A stretch of DNA of 64,000 nt from JAXGQD01 sp040766665 (GCA_040766665.1 JAXGQD010000004.1:210804-274803), one strand, 5' to 3'. Shown: positions 36,720-45,354, counted from the stretch's first letter. The notes: generated by a model not told the origin, from the sequence alone. Program-made: numbers and translations.

Positions 36720-36933
36720 ATTGTCTTACGGTAATTTAGGCATTTGACTTCACTTTGGGGCCTTTGGTGGGGGGCTGGCTTGGATTGTCGGAAATTTTGT
36801 CGGATTTTCAGTGTTGCAGCGCGACCTGCGAAGATCTAGAAGGGCGTCGCAGCCAGCCCAGGCAATGCGGCGCATTAAAATCGCGCGTCCTGAGCGGCTT
36901 GGGAGACGCGCACCGCTCAAACCTTATCGAAAC

Positions 36934-37004
36934 TTTACGCTGAGGGAAAATAATGAGCAGCCTTGTAGCCAGAATACAGCTGCCATTTTTTCACTCAGCG
37001 TAAA
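36934..37004 (+). repeat. Inverted repeat at the murT promoter
   Basis: TTTACGCTGAG (36934-36944) and CTCAGCGTAAA (36994-37004) are perfect 11-base arms 49 bases apart. The right arm falls in the spacer of the proposed murT promoter, so it could be an operator pair. Confidence 0.5.
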
Positions 37005-37016
37005 CCCTGTTATAAT
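36988..37016 (+). promoter_or_regulatory. Promoter of murT-gatD
   Basis: TTTTCA, 17 bases, TATAAT. The -10 box contains the ATG at 37015, which argues that translation starts further downstream at the TTG at 37057. Confidence 0.55.
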
Positions 37017-37056
37017 GAACCCAGCTACAAAAATCTCATTTGAAAGTGGTTCAGCC

Positions 37057-38469
37057 TTGAAAAAAACACTGCGCTTTTACCTTGCGATGCTGGTGGGAAA
37101 AACCAGTCATTTTGCCCTCGGTCTCTTGGGCAAAAACGCCTTCTATCCCGGAAAATTCACCTATCAGATCTGCCCCGACTTTTTGGGTATCATCGAGCTG
37201 CCCAAAACCGTCATCGCCGTGACCGGGACAAACGGAAAAACGACTGTAACAAATCTCCTAGCCGATTGCTTTAAACAACTCAATTACAATTTTTGCTCCA
37301 ACGTCGCGGGTTCCAATAAAGTTTCCGCCACCATATCACTGCTCCTTGGGCATACCAGCTGGGGCGGAAAAGCTCAATGCGATATCGCCCTCTTGGAAGT
37401 GGACGAGAAAAGTACGGACAAAATCTTCAAATATGTGAAGCCGCAGTATCTCGTGACGACCAATCTGTATAGAGACTCCTATAAGAATAACGGTCACGCC
37501 GAGTTCATCGCGGACTTTTTGAACAGAAATATCCCGGACAGCACGACCCTGATTGTCAATGCTGATGACCTCTTGAGTTCCGGCCTTAAAGCGCATAATC
37601 CGCATCGCTACTACAGCGTTGATCCGATTGAAGGGGAGCAGGAAGAGCGTCAGTCAATCGTGAAAGATATTCAGAATTGCCCGCAGTGTGACCACAAGCT
37701 ACAGGCGGATTTTGTGCGCTACCATCATATCGGGCGCTATCATTGCGAGCACTGTGGATTCCGGAGTCCGGAAGCGGATTATCGGGTGACGGGTGTGGAT
37801 TTTGCCGATCAGAGCATGCGCCTGCGCAGCGCAGACGGGGAGTTTGAGTATCGTTTTGCCATTAATAACGACACCGATGTTTATAACGCGGCTGCCGCGA
37901 TTAGCCTGCTTTCGGAGTTGGGTATCAAGCCCAAACGCATTCGCGAATTACTGTCCGGTTTGGCTGTTACCAAGTCACGCTACAATCGTAGTCAGGTCGG
38001 TGAGTTCAGCCTCACGCTCATGATGGCAAAAGGCAGCAACCCCATCGCCACCTCCCGTGTCTTCGACTATATCCGTAAACAAGAAGGCCCCATGGGCCTC
38101 ATCATCATGAACCATGAAATCGAGCCGGACGAAAAAAATGTCGTCTTCACCGCCTGGTATCACGATACGGATTGCCAGTATCTGGCTGTACCAACCGTCG
38201 CGCAGATCGTCGCGGTAGGCAAACAGGCCGAAGACCTGAAAGTGGCTTTGCTGCTAGCAGGGGTTGCAGAGGAACGCATCACGACTTGCCGCTCTATCTC
38301 GGACAGCCCCGAACAATTGGATTTGGAGAAGCTGCGCCACATCTATGTCCTTTATGACACGGAAACAACAGCGGCGGCACAAGCCCTGCAGGCACCAGTT
38401 ATCAGAAAACTGGAGCAATATTTGGCCGAAGGCAAAACCGTCACCCCTGCGAAGGAGGCCGCATTTTGA
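37057..38469 (+). CDS. murT: MurT-like lipid II isoglutaminyl synthase subunit
   Basis: MurT, a Mur-ligase-type ATPase, activates the D-Glu of the peptidoglycan stem so that GatD-derived ammonia can amidate it. The 470-residue protein has the P-loop AVTGTNGKTTVTNLLADC near residue 58, a Cys4 zinc ribbon typical of MurT (CPQCDHKL and CEHCGF near residues 210-230), and the C-terminal DUF1727 domain. In that domain the usual Asp of the third catalytic position seems replaced (PDEKNVVFTAWYHD where others have a DGxDxSWIWD-like text). I choose the TTG at 37057 because KKTLRFYLAMLVGKTSHFALG matches MurT starts and an ATG at 37015 lies in the -10 box. gatD overlaps by four bases. Confidence 0.88.
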   Translation: MKKTLRFYLAMLVGKTSHFALGLLGKNAFYPGKFTYQICPDFLGIIELPKTVIAVTGTNGKTTVTNLLADCFKQLNYNFCSNVAGSNKVSATISLLLGHTSWGGKAQCDIALLEVDEKSTDKIFKYVKPQYLVTTNLYRDSYKNNGHAEFIADFLNRNIPDSTTLIVNADDLLSSGLKAHNPHRYYSVDPIEGEQEERQSIVKDIQNCPQCDHKLQADFVRYHHIGRYHCEHCGFRSPEADYRVTGVDFADQSMRLRSADGEFEYRFAINNDTDVYNAAAAISLLSELGIKPKRIRELLSGLAVTKSRYNRSQVGEFSLTLMMAKGSNPIATSRVFDYIRKQEGPMGLIIMNHEIEPDEKNVVFTAWYHDTDCQYLAVPTVAQIVAVGKQAEDLKVALLLAGVAEERITTCRSISDSPEQLDLEKLRHIYVLYDTETTAAAQALQAPVIRKLEQYLAEGKTVTPAKEAAF

Positions 38470-39215
38470 TTATCGAATACTTGTATCCCGAGCTGGCCAA
38501 TCTTTATGGTGAATCCGGTCATCGCCGCTTCCTACAAAAACTTTTCCCGACTGCTGAGCACATCGATACGGCTTTATCCGACATACCTGCTTTCAGCGAG
38601 CGTGCAGTGGATTTCATCTTTATGGGGGCGCTGAGTGAAAGTGCGCAGGAGAAAGCAATCACTGCCCTAAGTCCTCATCGCGAGGCTTTGTTAGCTAGTT
38701 TTGAGCGGGGTTGTCATGCGCTTTTCAGCGGCAACGCGGCAGAAGTCTTGGGCATCTACATCGATACTGGAACGGGCGAGCGCTTGCCCGCACTGGGACT
38801 TTTTCCCTTTCATGCGGTGCGGCAGATGGAGCAGCGTTTGAATTGCTTTTATCTCGGCAAAACCAACGCCCAATACACAGCCGAACTCGAAAAAAGGCAG
38901 CTGTCTACGGCTATCGTCGGCTTCAAGACGCAGTTTTCGCAGTGTTATTTGGATGAAGGGCAGGAAGGGGCTTACTTTTGCCAAACTGAAAAAGGTTTTG
39001 GGCTGAATCAGCAGGATCCGGGTGAAGGTTACGTCTATAAAAATGTGTTGTGCACCTATCTTATCGGACCGCTGCTGATCCTCAATCCTGATTTCTGTAA
39101 ATTGTTTCTGGATGATTTTTTAGGACCTGAAGCAGAACTGCCGTTTGAGGCGAGCCTGCAAGCGGCTTATCGGGCAAGACTTGAAGATTTTCGAAAACAT
39201 GATACTGTACTTTAA
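38466..39215 (+). CDS. gatD: GatD-like glutamine amidotransferase subunit lacking the catalytic Cys and His
   Basis: GatD normally splits glutamine and feeds ammonia to MurT. The 249-residue protein aligns over its length with GatD: IEYLYPELANLYGESGH at the start, DFIFMGALSE, and YKNVLCTYLIGPLLILNPDF near the end. The nucleophile region, usually LTICGGYQFLG, reads ALFSGNAAEVLG with no Cys. The catalytic His of TYLHGP is Ile (TYLIGP). Both changes would remove class I glutaminase activity. The TTG start at 38466 has AAGGAGG seven bases upstream and overlaps murT by four bases. It is either a structural subunit or part of an altered reaction. Confidence 0.85.
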   Translation: MIIEYLYPELANLYGESGHRRFLQKLFPTAEHIDTALSDIPAFSERAVDFIFMGALSESAQEKAITALSPHREALLASFERGCHALFSGNAAEVLGIYIDTGTGERLPALGLFPFHAVRQMEQRLNCFYLGKTNAQYTAELEKRQLSTAIVGFKTQFSQCYLDEGQEGAYFCQTEKGFGLNQQDPGEGYVYKNVLCTYLIGPLLILNPDFCKLFLDDFLGPEAELPFEASLQAAYRARLEDFRKHDTVL

Positions 39216-39248
39216 TAAACAAATCGCGCCCGGCGCACGGAGGAAAAT

Positions 39249-40133
39249 ATGTCCAACGCAATGAATACAGAACCCACGCAGCCGGAATCGATGCATCATA
39301 CGAGTCATCCCGAGCACGAACATCGGCCCGCCTTCAAATTAGGTGAACTTTTCAAGACGAACGGGCGCTATCTCTGTCAGACTTGTCAGGAGCCCATTAC
39401 TTTTGCAAAACCCTGGAACGTCATCGGCAAAGTCTGGTACTACGTATTCTTCGCTTTCCTGATTTATTCGGTGCTCAACCAAAAAGCGCCCAGTATGGAA
39501 GCGATGGTCATGAATTTTGCCATGATTATTGGTGCCTTGCTCATTTACCTGGCCGGTGCGGCTTTCATCAATCGCCGTGGTGTTTTTGAAATCGACGAGC
39601 GGACCATTCGTGAAAATGAGGCGCGCGAAGCCCAACGCAACGGTATCGCAGCTGAAAAATCGGCAGCGGAGGCTGAAGAGGCGGCTGAACTGACCGCGGA
39701 ACAAGAGGAGTTGCAGGCGCTTTATAAACATTATGAGCAGCTCAATGCGGAACAAGTGGCGGCTGAAAATGCGGCACTCGGACTAACGACTGACGCTGCG
39801 GAGGGAAGTACCGGTGCTGAGACCCTTGTGGCTAACGCCCAACCGGCAGTGGTTTGTGAACACGAGCTTGCCCCTTCCTGGAAGAACTTCGTTCCCGGCA
39901 TGATGGAGTTTAAGTGTGCAAAATGCGACGCCAAGCTGGGTTTCCCGGATGATCTCAAGAAACGAATCAATATGATATATATGGCGATGTCCCTCATCAT
40001 GATCATTCCGATGATGAATTTTGAAAAGGTATCGTTCCTGGCTTTTCTGGGTCTGACTTTGCTGGTGCTGGTGGCTGCCGGTGTTTTGCAGTATTTTCTG
40101 CTCAAGCGCGGCAATCTGGTTGAGTTGAAGTAA
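39249..40133 (+). CDS. Membrane protein with two zinc-ribbon-like motifs, function unknown
   Basis: A 294-residue protein I do not recognise. It begins with a hydrophilic stretch, then RYLCQTCQEPI (Cys pair), two membrane segments at about residues 65-105 (VWYYVFFAFLIYSVL, MIIGALLIYLAGAAFI), and a Glu/Ala-rich coiled-coil-like stretch (about 115-180). A second Cys/His motif (VCEHELAPSW, then FKCAKCDAKLGF) follows near residues 205-235, and a final pair of membrane segments ends the protein. The two halves look like duplicated ribbon-plus-membrane modules. GGAGGAAAAT precedes the ATG. It starts 34 bases after gatD, so it probably shares the murT-gatD operon. Confidence 0.7.
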   Translation: MSNAMNTEPTQPESMHHTSHPEHEHRPAFKLGELFKTNGRYLCQTCQEPITFAKPWNVIGKVWYYVFFAFLIYSVLNQKAPSMEAMVMNFAMIIGALLIYLAGAAFINRRGVFEIDERTIRENEAREAQRNGIAAEKSAAEAEEAAELTAEQEELQALYKHYEQLNAEQVAAENAALGLTTDAAEGSTGAETLVANAQPAVVCEHELAPSWKNFVPGMMEFKCAKCDAKLGFPDDLKKRINMIYMAMSLIMIIPMMNFEKVSFLAFLGLTLLVLVAAGVLQYFLLKRGNLVELK

Positions 40134-40144
40134 TTAATAGCTAT

Positions 40145-40357
40145 AAAAGTGGACAGAAATGACGAGGATGTGGTTGAAAGCCCCTCCGAACAGCTGGCGG
40201 ACAAGTCAAAAGGCTGTTTTCAGCCCACTTTTTACAGGGATGTGGTGGCGGCGACCACACAGTCGAAATTATTGTCACAAAATCGTCAGTTTGACGTAAG
40301 CAGTGACCCAAAATCCACTGCAATTCCCACATCCCCGTAATTTTTGCCACATTTTGG
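40145..40357 (+). repeat. Nested double-palindrome repeat, family A, copy 1
   Basis: The outer-left arm (40145-40180, with GACGAGGATGTGGTT) pairs with the outer-right arm (40316-40357, with CCCACATCCCCGTAA). The inner-left arm (40222-40255, CACTTTTTACAGGGATGTGG) faces a degenerate inner-right arm (about 40250-40280). It fills most of the 307-base gap between two convergent genes; nothing else is seen there. A related copy lies at 48.6 kb. Confidence 0.68.
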
Positions 40358-40440
40358 CGCATCTGACAAAATACAAGTGGAGCGCGCCAAGCGAAAAACC
40401 AAGCCTCTAGCTGCCAAACCGCAAACCTGCAAAGCGTCTA

Positions 40441-41217
40441 CTACAGCGCCTTCTCCGCGTTTTTTTCGTAAATCATAACCAAGCCCTTGAGCAGGAGATA
40501 GCGATCGTAAATCACCGGCTTTTTACAGTAACTCACCACAGATGAGACCAAACCGCCCGTTGCGACCGTCGTGCAGCTTTCGCCAAGCTCAGCCTCAATG
40601 CGTTCGATGAGCCCATCAATCATGGCCGCTTGACCGTAGATGGCGCCGGCTTTCATGCAGTTGACAGTGTTTTTTCCGATGAGCTGCTCGGGCGCTGAAA
40701 AATCGATGTAGCGTAACTGCGAGGTCCCGGCGACCAAAGCCTCCACGGAAACGGCCAAACCGGGAATGATCATGCCACCCTGATAACGCTGTTCGCGGTC
40801 GATGACCGAGAAAGTCGTGGCGGTGCCCATGTCGATGACAATTAAGGGCGTCGGGTATTCGTCGATTGCCGCAATGGCGTCGACGACAAGGTCGGAGCCC
40901 AGTTCTGCGGGGTTATCAATGCGGATATTGAGACCGGTTTTGAGGCCTGGACCGATGATTAGAGCATCCAGCCCGGTCAGCACCTTGATGGCTTTTTGAA
41001 GTGAGCCTTTGAGATGCGGGACGACGGAGGAGATGATGGCACCTTTGACGGCGGCGCGATCCAGTCCGTGAATGGCAAAAAAATCATGGATCAGAAACGC
41101 GAACTCGTCCGAGGTTTTGTTTTTGTCGGTGGCGCAACGCATGCTTTTTACGACGCTTTTGCCTTGCATCAAACCAATCACAATATGACTATTACCTACA
41201 TCGATTGCCAGTATCAT
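40441..41217 (-). CDS. coaX: Type III pantothenate kinase
   Basis: CoaX phosphorylates pantothenate, the first step of coenzyme A synthesis, and unlike types I and II is not inhibited by CoA. The 258-residue protein shows the ASKHA-fold motifs MILAIDVGNSHIVIG, PAELGSDLVVDAIAA and IDMGTATTFSVID. Length is normal. The ECF-type transporter gene is 11 bases upstream in the same direction, and coaBC is divergent beyond it, so three CoA genes cluster here. Confidence 0.95.
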   Translation of the reverse strand: MILAIDVGNSHIVIGLMQGKSVVKSMRCATDKNKTSDEFAFLIHDFFAIHGLDRAAVKGAIISSVVPHLKGSLQKAIKVLTGLDALIIGPGLKTGLNIRIDNPAELGSDLVVDAIAAIDEYPTPLIVIDMGTATTFSVIDREQRYQGGMIIPGLAVSVEALVAGTSQLRYIDFSAPEQLIGKNTVNCMKAGAIYGQAAMIDGLIERIEAELGESCTTVATGGLVSSVVSYCKKPVIYDRYLLLKGLVMIYEKNAEKAL

Positions 41218-41228
41218 TGCACACCTCG

Positions 41229-41912
41229 TTACTTTTTGTTAATCAGGGGGCTGAGGATGGGGAGAGCTACGGCGCAAAACACACCGGAGACGATCATTTC
41301 AGGGATGCCGTTAGCGCTAATCACACCTAAGACAAAAGTGAGCACGGCGTCACCGCTTAAACCTTTGAGTTGGGCGAGGGCGGGGGCGAAAAAAAGATAG
41401 ATCAAGCTCATGACAGGGATGGTGTTGCAGAGCGCCCCAAACGCGCCCAGGACGGCGCCGCTGAGGGCGGAATGGGCGGCGGTGAGGCTTTTGCCACGTT
41501 TAGCCATTATTAATCGCAACTTGGACATGATAAAGGCGGGCAAAAATCCGGTCAGAATGCGGGGGAGAAAGACGACCAGCAGCGAGAGGGCTGAACCGCT
41601 CGTACTGCCGGGGACAGGAATAAGAGGGGAAAAACAAAAGGAAAGCAGACTTGGGTTCATGCTGTTGTTAATTAGGGAAGTCAAGCCAAATACGCCGCCC
41701 AAAGCAGCGCCATAAGCGGGACCGAGTAACAATCCGCCCAGAATGACGGGGATATGCACGCTGGTGGCTTTAATAAAGACCAGTTGAATGAAACCCAAGG
41801 GCGTAAAACTAAGTAGGATGATGATAGCGACGAAAAGGGAGAAGATGATTTGTCTCTTGAGTTTGTCCCGACGATCAAGGCGCGAGAGCACGGGCTTTTG
41901 TAGATTTTCCAT
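41229..41912 (-). CDS. ECF transporter S component-like protein, probably for pantothenate
   Basis: A 227-residue integral membrane protein with about six hydrophobic segments. FIQLVFIKATSVHIPVILGGLLLGP and the following GAALGGVFGLTSL are typical of ECF transporter substrate-binding (S) subunits of the PanT kind. The position directly upstream of coaX and next to coaBC supports pantothenate as substrate (inference). The ATG at 41912 has AGGAGG upstream; the frame extends further left in coordinates but without a ribosome site. The ECF energising subunits are not in the window. Confidence 0.75.
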   Translation of the reverse strand: MENLQKPVLSRLDRRDKLKRQIIFSLFVAIIILLSFTPLGFIQLVFIKATSVHIPVILGGLLLGPAYGAALGGVFGLTSLINNSMNPSLLSFCFSPLIPVPGSTSGSALSLLVVFLPRILTGFLPAFIMSKLRLIMAKRGKSLTAAHSALSGAVLGAFGALCNTIPVMSLIYLFFAPALAQLKGLSGDAVLTFVLGVISANGIPEMIVSGVFCAVALPILSPLINKK

Positions 41913-42134
41913 AATTACCTCCTGCTGCCGTTCACAATGGATACAGCGCTGAAATGGGGGATTCTGTACCGCATTATCATAAACCCCGAGGGTGTAAATT
42001 GACAAGCAAGGGCAAGCTTTCATAAAATACATTTAACGAGCAAGTAATTAAGATATTGAAATAAATTTTTATCGAAACAAAGGCGTAAACTGCTCTCAGT
42101 GACAAGTTTAGACGCTTTTTTTATAGGGGGAAGT

Positions 42135-43361
42135 ATGGGCGTTTCATTATTTGGTAAAACCATCATCCTGGGTGCGGGCGGTAGCATCGCAACTTACAAA
42201 TTGCCCATCCTGGTTTCCTCTCTCGTCAAAGAGGGTGCCACTGTGCACCCTGTCGTCACTCGCGGTGCACTGCGATTTGTTACGCGCGAAGCCTTAGCCA
42301 CCATGTCCAAACAACGGGTTTGGCATGACAGTTTTGATGAAGCGCCTCCGGGCATGATCCCGCATATCGACTTGGCCAAAGCCGCTGACTTGCTCCTCAT
42401 TGCACCGGCCTCTGCCAATCTCATTGCCAAACTGGCCTGTGGTATGGCCGATGACATGTTAACGGACATCGCTTTGGCCGCCACATGTCCGAAATATATC
42501 GTCCCAGCAATGAATACCCATATGTACGAAAATGCAGCGACACAAACCAATCTACAAACCTTACGTTCCCGTGGGTGGCAGGTAATGGATACCGCGTCGG
42601 GTGAATTGGCTTGTGGGGACGTGGGCAAAGGCAAGTTGCCGGAGCTCCCGGAGATTATCCAATGGACGAAAGAACAGCTGACAAACGACACGCGCAATGA
42701 TATGGCCGGACAACATGTTGTCGTGACGGCTGGACCAACGCAGGAAAAACTTGATCCAGTCAGATTTATCACAAACCATTCGAGCGGAAAAATGGGCTAC
42801 GCTCTTGCCGAAGCCGCGCGGGCACGCGGTGCCGAAGTTACACTGATTTCCGGACCTGTTCAACTGAGCGCACCTGAGCATGTTAAGTTGGTCCCTGTGG
42901 TTTCAGCCGCGGAGATGGCCGAAGCTGTGCACGCCGCGATGCCACAAGCCGATATGCTCATCATGGCGGCTGCCGTGGCAGACTACACGCCGCTACATTT
43001 TAGTGAGCAGAAAATTAAAAAATCTGTAGACGGTGGGGCTGAGACCCTTGTCTTGAAACGCACCGAAGACATTTTGGCTACGGTAGGAAAAACACGACGT
43101 CCCGAGCAAATGCTTTGCGGTTTTGCCATGGAGACAGAGCAGTTAGTCGAAAATGCCCAGAAGAAACTGCAGTCAAAGGGTTTGGATTTGATTTGTGCGA
43201 ACTCCTTGGCAGAAGCCGGGGCGGGTTTTGCCGTGGATACCAATGTCTTGACTCTCATTGATCGAAAGAGCAGTGAGTCCTTGCCGCTGATGTCGAAAGC
43301 AGAAGCCGCAGACCATATCCTTGATCGGCTCTTGGTAATCAAGGCTGAGCGAAACCAATAA
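42135..43361 (+). CDS. coaBC: Bifunctional phosphopantothenoylcysteine decarboxylase / synthetase
   Basis: CoaBC couples cysteine to phosphopantothenate (CoaB, CTP-dependent) and decarboxylates the product (CoaC, FMN). The 408-residue protein begins with CoaC: GAGGSIATYKLP, the catalytic His in MIPHIDLAKAADLLLIAPAS, PAMNTHMYEN, and the catalytic Cys in GELACGDVGKGKLP. CoaB follows from about residue 190: VVVTAGPTQEKLDPVRFITN, SSGKMG, and KIKKS. The ATG at 42135 has AGGGGG upstream. It is divergent from the coaX/transporter pair. Confidence 0.95.
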   Translation: MGVSLFGKTIILGAGGSIATYKLPILVSSLVKEGATVHPVVTRGALRFVTREALATMSKQRVWHDSFDEAPPGMIPHIDLAKAADLLLIAPASANLIAKLACGMADDMLTDIALAATCPKYIVPAMNTHMYENAATQTNLQTLRSRGWQVMDTASGELACGDVGKGKLPELPEIIQWTKEQLTNDTRNDMAGQHVVVTAGPTQEKLDPVRFITNHSSGKMGYALAEAARARGAEVTLISGPVQLSAPEHVKLVPVVSAAEMAEAVHAAMPQADMLIMAAAVADYTPLHFSEQKIKKSVDGGAETLVLKRTEDILATVGKTRRPEQMLCGFAMETEQLVENAQKKLQSKGLDLICANSLAEAGAGFAVDTNVLTLIDRKSSESLPLMSKAEAADHILDRLLVIKAERNQ

Positions 43362-43503
43362 CTGCCGCAGCCCAATGTCGACGTCCGCACGATTGTAAAG
43401 CCGCGTTCGTTGATTGTAGACAATCACAATTTAGCCTTCTCTTGTTATGCTTTGCATGAATGCAAAAATAACGAGAAGTGCAGCAATCCTTGGGGGATAT
43501 ATT

Positions 43504-45354
43504 ATGGAAAAAATGATTACCAAATCCTACTTCAAACATGTGCCTGATTTCCAGGACCTGCGAGAAATGCTTTATCGCACCATTAACCGCTATCCGGACG
43601 AACCCGCTTTCAAGTTCAAGAAGGACATCAAAGCCCCGATTGAAAGCATCAGTTATCGCATGTTTGCGGATGATATGGAAGCTTTGGGGACATTCCTGAA
43701 TGATTACGGACTGCAGGGCAAACGCGTTTCGGTCATTGGCGAGAATTCCTATCCTTGGTCTCTGGCCCATTTAACGGTGGTCTGCGGCTTGGGTGTTTCG
43801 GTTCCTTTGGATCGACTTTTACCCGAAGGAGAAGTGGTGGAGTTGCTTTTGCGCTCCAAGCCTGAAGCCATCTTCTACGGACAAGATTTCCATGAAATGA
43901 TGCTGCGTATTTCCGAAAAAGTCCCTTCACTACGGCTTTTCGTCAATTTGGACGGTGCAGCCGAGGCGCAAGATGAGCAGCATAACAAGGCGCTGTTTAC
44001 CAGTTTGCGAGCGATTATTAATAAGGGAAAAACCCTCCTCCAATCCGGCGACACCCGTTATACGCAAGCCGCAATCGACCGCGAAGCCCTTTGCTGCTTG
44101 CTCTACACTTCGGGCACCACGGCAATGTCAAAGGGCGTCATGCTTTCGCATCGCAACTTCTGTGTCGAGGTCAGCGGCTTGGCCAGGGTCGTGCACTGGA
44201 AGCTGGGCATTCGCAGTCTCTCGATTTTGCCCTTGCATCATACCTTCGAGAACACCTGCGGCTTGCTGATGATTCTTTTCTATGGCGGCACAATCTGCCA
44301 ATGCAACGGTCTGCGCTATATCCAGCAAAACATGGTGGAGTACAAAATTCAGCTAATAATCGGTGTGCCGCTGGTCTTTGAAAGCTTTTATAAAAAGATT
44401 CAGGATGCGATAAAGAAGGGTGGCAAAAGCGAGAAAGTTGCCAAAGGAATTCGCATCACCCGCACGCTGCGCAAGTTTGGCATTGATTTGCGCAGAAAAA
44501 TATTCAAAGAAATACTGGCTGCGTTTGGCGGTGAATTTTACCAAGGTATCTGCGGCGCCGCACCGATTAATCCGGAAATCATCCGTTTCTTTGACGATAT
44601 CGGCGTTCAGGTCCTGCAAGGCTATGGCATGACGGAAACCTCGCCGGTTATCGCGGGCTGTAACCACCGCGTTTTTGTGCCAGGATCCGTAGGCCATCCC
44701 ATCGCCGATACCGAAGTGGCCATTGACAATCAGAAAGACGGCGAAGAAGGTGAAATTCTGGTTCGAGGCGGCATTGTCATGCAGGGATATCTGAATGATG
44801 ACGGCACGGTCAACCGCGACAGCATTGACGACGAGGGTTGGCTGCACACCGGCGACATTGGACGCATCGGGGAGAAGGGCTGTCTCTTTATTACGGGGCG
44901 CGTGAAGTCGATGATTGTTTTGCCCAATGGTAAGAAGGTTTTCCCCGAAGAAGTGGAATATCTCTTAAACCGCAGCGGCCTAGTGGCTGACTCCTTGGTT
45001 TGGGGCGAGAAGGAAGGCGGCGACGTCTTTGTGACGGCTAAGTTCGTGCTGAACCCGGATGAATTTAAAGACGAAACGGGGCAACCTTTGGAGCCGCAGA
45101 GCATCAAAAAGCGTCTAGATAAGCTGGTGGCGGACGTAAACGCAGCCATGCCCAATTTCAAGATGATTAAGTATTATGTCTATTCATTCGAAGACATGGT
45201 GCGCACCACAACGAAGAAGATAAAGCGCAACGTGGAACAGGATAACATCAAAAGTGCCTTGCAGGAGCATGCCGCAAGAATCCGAGATTGGTCCGGTCGC
45301 AATATCGATGAAATAAAGAAATTGACTAAAAGTGAAACGGGGAAAGAGAAGTAA
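43504..45354 (+). CDS. AMP-dependent long-chain acyl-CoA synthetase-like ligase 1
   Basis: A 616-residue adenylate-forming enzyme of the acyl-CoA synthetase family. The AMP-binding P-loop LLYTSGTTAMSKGVMLSHRN is near residue 200, YGMTETSP near residue 378 and the hinge region GEEGEILVRGG with GWLHTGDIG near 455. The catalytic Lys lies in the tail RTTTKKIKR. Such enzymes activate fatty acids through acyl-AMP. The ATG at 43504 has TTGGGGGATA upstream. It is followed by a metallo-beta-lactamase gene and a second ligase, 35-40% similar by eye. The substrate is unknown. Confidence 0.85.
   Translation: MEKMITKSYFKHVPDFQDLREMLYRTINRYPDEPAFKFKKDIKAPIESISYRMFADDMEALGTFLNDYGLQGKRVSVIGENSYPWSLAHLTVVCGLGVSVPLDRLLPEGEVVELLLRSKPEAIFYGQDFHEMMLRISEKVPSLRLFVNLDGAAEAQDEQHNKALFTSLRAIINKGKTLLQSGDTRYTQAAIDREALCCLLYTSGTTAMSKGVMLSHRNFCVEVSGLARVVHWKLGIRSLSILPLHHTFENTCGLLMILFYGGTICQCNGLRYIQQNMVEYKIQLIIGVPLVFESFYKKIQDAIKKGGKSEKVAKGIRITRTLRKFGIDLRRKIFKEILAAFGGEFYQGICGAAPINPEIIRFFDDIGVQVLQGYGMTETSPVIAGCNHRVFVPGSVGHPIADTEVAIDNQKDGEEGEILVRGGIVMQGYLNDDGTVNRDSIDDEGWLHTGDIGRIGEKGCLFITGRVKSMIVLPNGKKVFPEEVEYLLNRSGLVADSLVWGEKEGGDVFVTAKFVLNPDEFKDETGQPLEPQSIKKRLDKLVADVNAAMPNFKMIKYYVYSFEDMVRTTTKKIKRNVEQDNIKSALQEHAARIRDWSGRNIDEIKKLTKSETGKEK

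Larger units (their letters stand above)
35008..36804 (+). repeat. Nested double-palindrome repeat, family B, copy 2, split by IS110
   Basis: Left part 35008-35140 has the outer-left arm (GGCAAAAATTACGCCAATCC), a degenerate inner-left arm (TTTTTACGCAAAACCAA, 35084-35100) and the inner-right arm CTTGGATTAGCGAAAAA (35118-35134). After the IS110 element it resumes with TTACGGTAA, shared with copy 1, and ends with the outer-right arm CTTGGATTGTCGGAAATTTTG (36779-36799, with one mismatch region). Order and spacing match copy 1 at 8.7 kb. The 255 bases between rnfC and this repeat show only a possible rnfC promoter. Confidence 0.6.

Noticed and set aside
40149..40340. Short rightward frame between two convergent genes
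   Set aside because: It coincides with a family A palindromic repeat and has no start signal.
41913..42098. Possible riboswitch upstream of the pantothenate transporter
   Set aside because: No conserved riboswitch core or strong paired elements could be recognised by eye.
43339..43770. Leftward frame opposite the ligase 1 start
   Set aside because: It is a shadow of coaBC and ligase 1 on the other strand.
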